Assembly: GCF_007859915.1 (NCBI RefSeq)
Contig: NZ_SJPM01000014.1
Coordinates: 81,954 to 145,953 of the forward strand
Source: Neorhodopirellula pilleata
Lineage (GTDB): Bacteria; Planctomycetota; Planctomycetia; Pirellulales; Pirellulaceae
Direction of reading: 5' to 3'
DNA length: 64,000 bases
Shown in pieces: positions 58,846 through 64,000 of the stretch. Within the stretch, counting starts at the first letter, position 1; each line of letters starts with the position of its first letter. The notes under the pieces were generated by a model that was given only the letters and a program-made list of their open reading frames with translations, was not told where the DNA came from and searched no databases. The translations under genes were made by a program, and so were the position numbers.

Positions 58846-60389
58846 TGTCCGAAGCGAACGCCATGTCTAGCGAAGCTCCATCATCTGGAGACGTGGGATC
58901 CGATTCGAATGCAAAGCCTGCGGTCGTACCCAAGGAATACTTGATTCCGTTTGCACTGACGACGACCTGCTTCGCACTTTGGGGATTCGCCAATGACTTT
59001 ACCAATCCGTTGGTCAAAGTTTATGAGAACGTATTCATCATTACGACGTCGCAGGCGTCCTGGCTGCAATTCGCGTTCTATACAGGCTACTTTTGCATGG
59101 CTTTGCCGGCCGCTCTGTTCATCCGTCGGTTTTCCTACAAAGCCGCGATTATGATCGGCTTTGCGTTCTATGCTGCGGGAGCACTCCTGGCCGTTCCAGC
59201 AGCATCATCCGCATCGTTCGGTCTGTTCCTGTTAGGTTCTTACATACTGACCTATGGATTGGCGTTTCTGGAAACTGCCTGCAACCCGTATATCCTCGCG
59301 ATGGGGCCACAAAAAACCGCGACACAGCGATTGAATCTGGCCCAGGCGTTCAATCCGATCGGATCACTGATCGGAATGAGCGTTGCCACACTGGTTCTGG
59401 CACCTCAACTGCAAACCGGCGAGTTTCGCACGCGACTGGGGCAACAGAATGAATCGGTGGTCAAGCATTTGATCGTCGATCCCAATGCAGCGCCCGATGC
59501 AACAAAACAATTGCCGGATGGTGCCACCGTCAAGGTCTACTCTCAACTTCCGGACTTCAGCAACGAAGTGGGCGCACTCGATGGAGCGATGCCCAATGCA
59601 CTGAAAGGATTTCGCGCAAACGATCCCAAAGGTTTTGCCGTGATGCAGCGAGCCGACTTGGACAACCACTACTCTCCGTACCTGCAGCGTTTCGCCGCCT
59701 ATTACTACAATGTAACCAAGAAGTCAGGCGGTCCACTCGGGGTCATCAACTACAAATGGAAGGCGTTCCCTGAAAATGCGGCGGTCCTTGATCTAGAGCG
59801 ATCGAAGATGGATTCGATCCGGCGACCATTCTGGCAGACCGACACCGCGATCAGCAGCAGTTCTTGGGGCTACACCCAAAATCAAAAGTACAAGACCGCT
59901 GGCCGTTTGGTGGATGATCTTGTCGACATCGTTTCCAAGAACGGATGCTTGCTGCTAAATGTCGGCCCTCGTGCTGACGGCACCATTCCGGATCAAGACC
60001 GCGAGATCCTGCTGAGCATTGGCAAGTGGCTCAAGATCAACGGAGAAGCAATCTACGAAAGCATACCGTGGACGACATTTGGTGAAGGCCCGACCGGAAC
60101 AACTACCGGTCACTTGGCAGAATCGAAAGACCAACCCTTTACGGCCGATGACATCCGCTTCACCGCTAAAAGCGATTCACTCTTTGTCATCGCATTAGAT
60201 TGGCCTGAATCGAATCGCTTGACCATTAAGACCTTGAGTGACTCAAACACAGACTTGAAAACGATCGAGTCGATCAAATTGCTCGGCAGTGACAACGCCA
60301 TAAGCTGGAAGCGTGACGCCAACGGGCTGCACGTAAACCTTCCCGAAGGCAAACCCTGCGATTTCGCCTACGTGCTTCAGGTGCGTTGA
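58845..60389 (+). CDS. Chimeric protein: FucP-type permease N-half fused to GH29 alpha-L-fucosidase C-part
   Basis: 514 residues from ATG 58845. Residues 1-210 are an L-fucose:H+ symporter (FucP, MFS) start: YLIPFALTTTCFALWGFAND, SWLQFAFYTGYFCMALPAAL, LETACNPYILAMGPQ. Then comes the usual FucP soluble insert up to about residue 275. From PYLQRFAAYYYNVTKKSGG (about 59685) the sequence is GH29: INYKWKAFPE, SWGYTQNQ, NGCLLLNVGPRADGTIPD and a C-terminal beta domain. The GH29 nucleophile part and the permease second half are both missing, yet the frame is kept. A deletion joined two neighbouring genes; the product is unlikely to transport or hydrolyse. Confidence 0.85.
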   Translation: MSEANAMSSEAPSSGDVGSDSNAKPAVVPKEYLIPFALTTTCFALWGFANDFTNPLVKVYENVFIITTSQASWLQFAFYTGYFCMALPAALFIRRFSYKAAIMIGFAFYAAGALLAVPAASSASFGLFLLGSYILTYGLAFLETACNPYILAMGPQKTATQRLNLAQAFNPIGSLIGMSVATLVLAPQLQTGEFRTRLGQQNESVVKHLIVDPNAAPDATKQLPDGATVKVYSQLPDFSNEVGALDGAMPNALKGFRANDPKGFAVMQRADLDNHYSPYLQRFAAYYYNVTKKSGGPLGVINYKWKAFPENAAVLDLERSKMDSIRRPFWQTDTAISSSSWGYTQNQKYKTAGRLVDDLVDIVSKNGCLLLNVGPRADGTIPDQDREILLSIGKWLKINGEAIYESIPWTTFGEGPTGTTTGHLAESKDQPFTADDIRFTAKSDSLFVIALDWPESNRLTIKTLSDSNTDLKTIESIKLLGSDNAISWKRDANGLHVNLPEGKPCDFAYVLQVR

Positions 60390-60466
60390 CCCCTTCACAC
60401 TAATGGGAATTCCAGCTCCCAAATATCTTTCACAAGATCACGCAAAACCTCATCGCGAGTTTATCT

Positions 60467-61987
60467 ATGATTCGATCTTTCATCATCTGTTGCATTTGTT
60501 TGAGTGCAGTCCTTCCGCGATGCTCTGCGGCCGAGAGCCCAAATATCGTCGTCATCATGGCGGACGACCTTGGACTTGGTGATGTCAGCTATCATGTTCG
60601 CACGATCCAGAAACGTACGCCCATCGTTGAGACTCCGACGCTCGACGCGCTTGCCGCAAAATCACTTTGGTTCACCGATGGTCACTCGGCAACCGCCTTG
60701 TGTGCGCCGACGCGATACGCGGTCATGAGCGGCAACTGTAACTACCGGTCCTATGCACCTTGGGGCGTCTGGAGCACTTTTGGTGAGTCCGCTTTCGTGA
60801 AGGGGCACGCCACTCTTGGTACCGTAGTCCGCGATGCCGGCTATCAGACGGGCTTCGTCGGCAAGTGGCATCTTGGTGGCGATTTTCTGATTCCTGGTAC
60901 CGACAAGATCTATCGCGGCAACAAGGAAGGCGACTTAACCGGCCAAGTCGACATGACTCGGATGGTCTCGGGCGACCCAAAAGATTGCGGATTCGACTAT
61001 GACTTCACAACGCCGTGTGGAATACAAGGCCCGAACTATTTGCTGTACGAGAACCAGGTTTGGAGTCCATTGGCCGAAGATTCAAAGATCGTTTTTCTTA
61101 ACAAGGAAAACGCAATCGACCCGATGAGCATCAGCGACAAAGGGCCGGGCTTGGGCGATTCCAACTGGGACACTCGCGAAATGGGCAAACTGTTATCGGC
61201 CAAAGCCGCAGACTTTATCACAAAGGCTGCTGACGGCGAAAAGCCCTTCTTCTTGTACTACTGCTCACCGATGGTGCATTTGCCTCACTTGCCTCCCGTC
61301 GAGTTTGATGAAAAAAAGATCAAGGGTGAAACTCCGACGCGTCACCTGGACATGATCCTGGATTTGGACATGCAAGTGAAACGCATCGTTGACGCCATTG
61401 AAGCAGCGGACAAGTTGGATAATACGTTGATTATTGTCACCTCCGACAACGGCGGACTGAGCGATGGAGCAGCCAGCAAGCACGGGCATTTCTCCAACGG
61501 TGGTTGGAATGGGAATAAGAACTCACCGCTGGAAGGCGGACATCGTGTTCCGTTCTTTGCGGTTTGGCCCGGTCGGATTACGCCTGGCATCACCAACGAG
61601 TTAGCCGTCAATCAGGACCTTGTCGCGACGCTCGCCGCTTTGGTGGGAACAAAGATTCCTGAGAATCAGGCAATGGACTCTCTTGACTTGTTGCCACTGT
61701 TGACCGGCAAAAAAGGTTTTCAGCGTCGGGAGTATCTGCTGATGCAAGCGGGAAGCAAGCACGAAGTGATGTTCCGCAAAGATGGCTGGAAACTGATCAT
61801 GCAAAGCGACAACAAGCTATCGAAGTTCGAACCGATCGGGCTTTTCAACTTGGTTGAAAACCCAACCGAAGATCCGGCTGGAAATAAAGTTGATGATCCT
61901 GCTCAAACGCATCGGGTTGATCAGATGCGACACGAGTACTTGCGAATCCGCAACAGCGGGCAGCGAACAACACCGGAGATGATGTGA
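60467..61987 (+). CDS. Arylsulfatase family protein
   Basis: 506 residues. Signal peptide FIICCICLSAVLPRCSAAE, then IVVIMADDLGLGDVSYH and CAPTRYAVMSGN with formylglycine Cys 79 (C-x-P-T-R form). More marks: VGKWHLGGDF, FFLYYCSPMVHLPHLPP, IIVTSDNGGLSDG and GGHRVPFFAVWPG. It is an S1 sulfatase with the longer insert seen in planctomycete enzymes. It would desulfate part of the fucan or galactan substrate. The next gene overlaps by TGATG, so the two are coupled. Confidence 0.92.
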   Translation: MIRSFIICCICLSAVLPRCSAAESPNIVVIMADDLGLGDVSYHVRTIQKRTPIVETPTLDALAAKSLWFTDGHSATALCAPTRYAVMSGNCNYRSYAPWGVWSTFGESAFVKGHATLGTVVRDAGYQTGFVGKWHLGGDFLIPGTDKIYRGNKEGDLTGQVDMTRMVSGDPKDCGFDYDFTTPCGIQGPNYLLYENQVWSPLAEDSKIVFLNKENAIDPMSISDKGPGLGDSNWDTREMGKLLSAKAADFITKAADGEKPFFLYYCSPMVHLPHLPPVEFDEKKIKGETPTRHLDMILDLDMQVKRIVDAIEAADKLDNTLIIVTSDNGGLSDGAASKHGHFSNGGWNGNKNSPLEGGHRVPFFAVWPGRITPGITNELAVNQDLVATLAALVGTKIPENQAMDSLDLLPLLTGKKGFQRREYLLMQAGSKHEVMFRKDGWKLIMQSDNKLSKFEPIGLFNLVENPTEDPAGNKVDDPAQTHRVDQMRHEYLRIRNSGQRTTPEMM

Positions 61988-63654
61988 TGATTCAAAACGT
62001 ATCCTTTGCAGTTCATTGCCCAAAACACCTGAGGGAAGTTGCTTTGCTTTTCGCGATTGCTTGCCTCCTTTCTACGTGCAATCTTCACGGCATCGTCGCA
62101 GCGGAAGAAACCACCACCAAGCCGGAATCGGGGCAGCCAAAAATCTGGTTGGATGGTGAGCGCAATTTGCGATTCAACGTTCAGGAAATGCCAGCCCACC
62201 CTTTTGACATTGAGTTCTTAGCGACTTTCCAAAACGAAGATGGCGTCTCGAAGATCGTTCCAGGCTTTTACGATGGCGACAAACAGTTTTGCGTTCGCTT
62301 CGCTTTGCCGACAAGTGGGAAGTGGCGTTATACAACCAAATCCTCGGCGACTGTTTTGGACGGAGTCAAAGGCGAGATAACGATCCAACCTGCTCGGGAA
62401 ATTGAAAAGGGAGGCATCGTTGTTGATCCGAAGTCTTCTCGACGTTTCGTCTACGAGAACGGTGATGCCTATTACCCGATCGCCTTCGAGTGCGATTGGT
62501 TGTTTGCATTGGATGCGAATAACGAATCGGACATTCCTCGAACAAGAAAATTTGTTGACGCGCTGGCCGAGAATGGATTCAACCAAATTGTGATGAACGT
62601 GTTTGCCTATGACGTCACTTGGAAGAAAGACGACAAACTGGATCCAAAGTACGACTACGGCAGTCCCACGGCCTTTCCTTTTGCGGGCAATAATGACAAG
62701 CCAGACTTTTCGAGTTTGAATGTCGAGTACTTTAAGCGACTGGATCGAGTGATCGAGTACTTGCATCACAAAGGCATCGTCGCTCACCTGATGATCTACG
62801 TTTGGAACAAGCGTGTTGCGTGGCCTGAGGCGAACTCCGAAGCCGACAATCGCTATTTCGATTACGTCGTTCATCGCTACCAAGCCTATCCGAACATCGT
62901 TTGGGATATCTCGAAAGAAGCGTTGGGGTACGGACACACCGACGTGCACTACATCACTGATCGCATTGAAAGACTGCGAGAGAAAGACGTCTACGATCGC
63001 CTCATTACCGTCCACGACTACGGCTACTGCAAACGGTTTCCTGAAAAGGTGGACTTCGTATCGGTTCAGCTTTGGAAGTCAGATCTGAATAGCGTGATGC
63101 GGAATGTCTGTAACGATATTCCTGGGCGGCCGATCTTGAACATCGAACATGGTGGATACGAACGTGGCCCATACGAGGTCTTCAATGGCAATTACACCTC
63201 GCCGGAGGTTTGCCTTGAGCGTGCGTACCAATGTGTGTTTGCGGGGACGTATCCGACTCACTATTGGCAAGGCGCGGCCTGGAATGTGATCTTTCCGGAT
63301 ATCCAAGCGATGCCGCCCAAGGACCGTCCAAAGTTTCAGTACTACAAGCATATGCGAGAGTTTGTCGATCGTTACAAGCTGGATCAGTTGACGGTGAGTG
63401 ACCAAAAAAGTAATGCTGGATTCTGCCTTCACGATGAAAGCGGTCAGTTCATCTACTATGTGCCGAGAGAGTGCGAGTATTTCGGACTACGACTGTCAAA
63501 GGAGCACCAAGGTCAAACGATGACGATTACTTGGTTTGATCCGTTGACCGGCGAGTATAGCAAGCCGGAGCAGCAGACGATCCCGCAATGGCCAGCTGTA
63601 AAGAAACCCGACGGCGTTCAATTTCGACTTCTGGTCGTCGAAATTGGAAAATAG
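61987..63654 (+). CDS. DUF5060/DUF4038-type putative glycoside hydrolase
   Basis: 555 residues from ATG 61987. A signal peptide lies near residues 15-40 (LLFAIACLLSTCNLHGIVAA). Residues 55-140 form the DUF5060 beta domain (FDIEFLATFQNEDG, KWRYTTKSS). A TIM barrel of the apiosidase-like/DUF4038 type follows: YYPIAFECDWLFALD, NGFNQIVMNVFAYDVTW, VWDISKEALGYGHTD (probable acid/base Glu) and PILNIEHGGYE (probable nucleophile Glu). A small C-terminal beta domain ends it. Such enzymes act on side chains of algal or plant polysaccharides. Last gene of the coupled operon. Confidence 0.82.
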   Translation: MIQNVSFAVHCPKHLREVALLFAIACLLSTCNLHGIVAAEETTTKPESGQPKIWLDGERNLRFNVQEMPAHPFDIEFLATFQNEDGVSKIVPGFYDGDKQFCVRFALPTSGKWRYTTKSSATVLDGVKGEITIQPAREIEKGGIVVDPKSSRRFVYENGDAYYPIAFECDWLFALDANNESDIPRTRKFVDALAENGFNQIVMNVFAYDVTWKKDDKLDPKYDYGSPTAFPFAGNNDKPDFSSLNVEYFKRLDRVIEYLHHKGIVAHLMIYVWNKRVAWPEANSEADNRYFDYVVHRYQAYPNIVWDISKEALGYGHTDVHYITDRIERLREKDVYDRLITVHDYGYCKRFPEKVDFVSVQLWKSDLNSVMRNVCNDIPGRPILNIEHGGYERGPYEVFNGNYTSPEVCLERAYQCVFAGTYPTHYWQGAAWNVIFPDIQAMPPKDRPKFQYYKHMREFVDRYKLDQLTVSDQKSNAGFCLHDESGQFIYYVPRECEYFGLRLSKEHQGQTMTITWFDPLTGEYSKPEQQTIPQWPAVKKPDGVQFRLLVVEIGK

Positions 63655-64000
63655 TTCCACCCTTAACTGTAGCGTAAGTCGTCAAGACTTTCGGCGAATC
63701 TCAGAACATCAAAACTCTTAGCGAATTCCTTGGCTGCTCTAAAATCAAAAGGCAACAAATCATGAAAATTTATCACCATATGACGCAACTAGCCCTCAAT
63801 CAAGCGACTGCTGACTGAGGTTTTGGCTGAATTTTGGCGTTCATTACAGGCGGACCGGGGGCTCGGCTTGGTGTTGGTTCGTGATCGAATTGGCATGGCG
63901 GTGGTCTTTCGTGGCTGGGTGGTTGCGGCGGTACTGAAGCATCCAGACTTCAGCTTCAACGTGCGTTGTGCAGTCAACTTCGCAGCGGCATCGAGACGTG
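63655..64000. other. Interval without recognised gene
   Basis: 346 bases to the window end. Short frames on both strands lack ribosome sites and family features. No strong terminator hairpin is seen after the DUF5060 gene. Nothing supported. Confidence 0.4.

Overview
The window looks like chromosome from a planctomycete of the Pirellulaceae (Rhodopirellula-like). The basis is the protein families: several formylglycine sulfatases, a PSCyt1/PSCyt2/PSD1 (DUF1549/DUF1553) protein, a DUF1559 pseudopilin-type protein, DUF1080 proteins, an ECF sigma factor next to a FecR/LamG anti-sigma-like protein, and an UxaE/FucP/GH29 sugar locus. No taxonomic search was possible.

Layout. 0-4 kb: end of an integrative element (two small HTH proteins, an unknown cargo gene, a tyrosine integrase) abutting a tRNA-Arg gene. 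4-15.6 kb: ordinary planctomycete chromosome (PQQ beta-propeller, FAD oxidoreductase with golvesin-like domain, RDD protein, DUF1559, ZIP metal transporter, DUF1080 lipoprotein). 15.6-27.3 kb: a nucleic-acid stress and conflict region with a cyclic-phosphate-processing receiver (cREC), a GIY-YIG protein, a PARG-type macrodomain enzyme, two broken SF2 helicases, an Rnl5-type RNA ligase, two calcineurin-like phosphoesterases and an endonuclease V. 27.3-33.8 kb: a Ro60 (TROVE) gene, five structured RNAs that look like bacterial Y RNAs, and an array of about 30 tRNA genes, all on the minus strand. The array covers 19 amino acids (no tRNA-Pro was recognised) and also holds three small protein genes. 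33.8-46 kb: a worn accessory region with truncated genes, in-frame stops, a radical SAM gene, glycosyltransferases and an ImmA/IrrE peptidase. 46-64 kb: a sulfated, fucose-containing polysaccharide utilisation locus.

How the parts may work together. Ro60, its Y RNAs, a tRNA array, an RNA ligase, phosphoesterases that could trim 2',3'-cyclic or terminal phosphates, and the cREC protein form a plausible RNA surveillance and tRNA repair or replacement island. The linkage is seen in the sequence; the joint function is inference. The main candidate for something new is the set of five Y-RNA-like elements at 28.46-29.57 kb. Each is closed by a stem of 7-9 bp and has a shared internal motif. Two of them carry a tRNA body in permuted order: T-arm and 3' acceptor strand first, then 5' acceptor strand and D-arm.

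The window also shows unusual gene breakage. There are four places where two facing genes are both cut off at the same point, one in-frame transporter/fucosidase fusion, and three genes interrupted by a single in-frame stop. Either this is a recombination-scarred island or some joins are assembly errors; read-level checks would tell.
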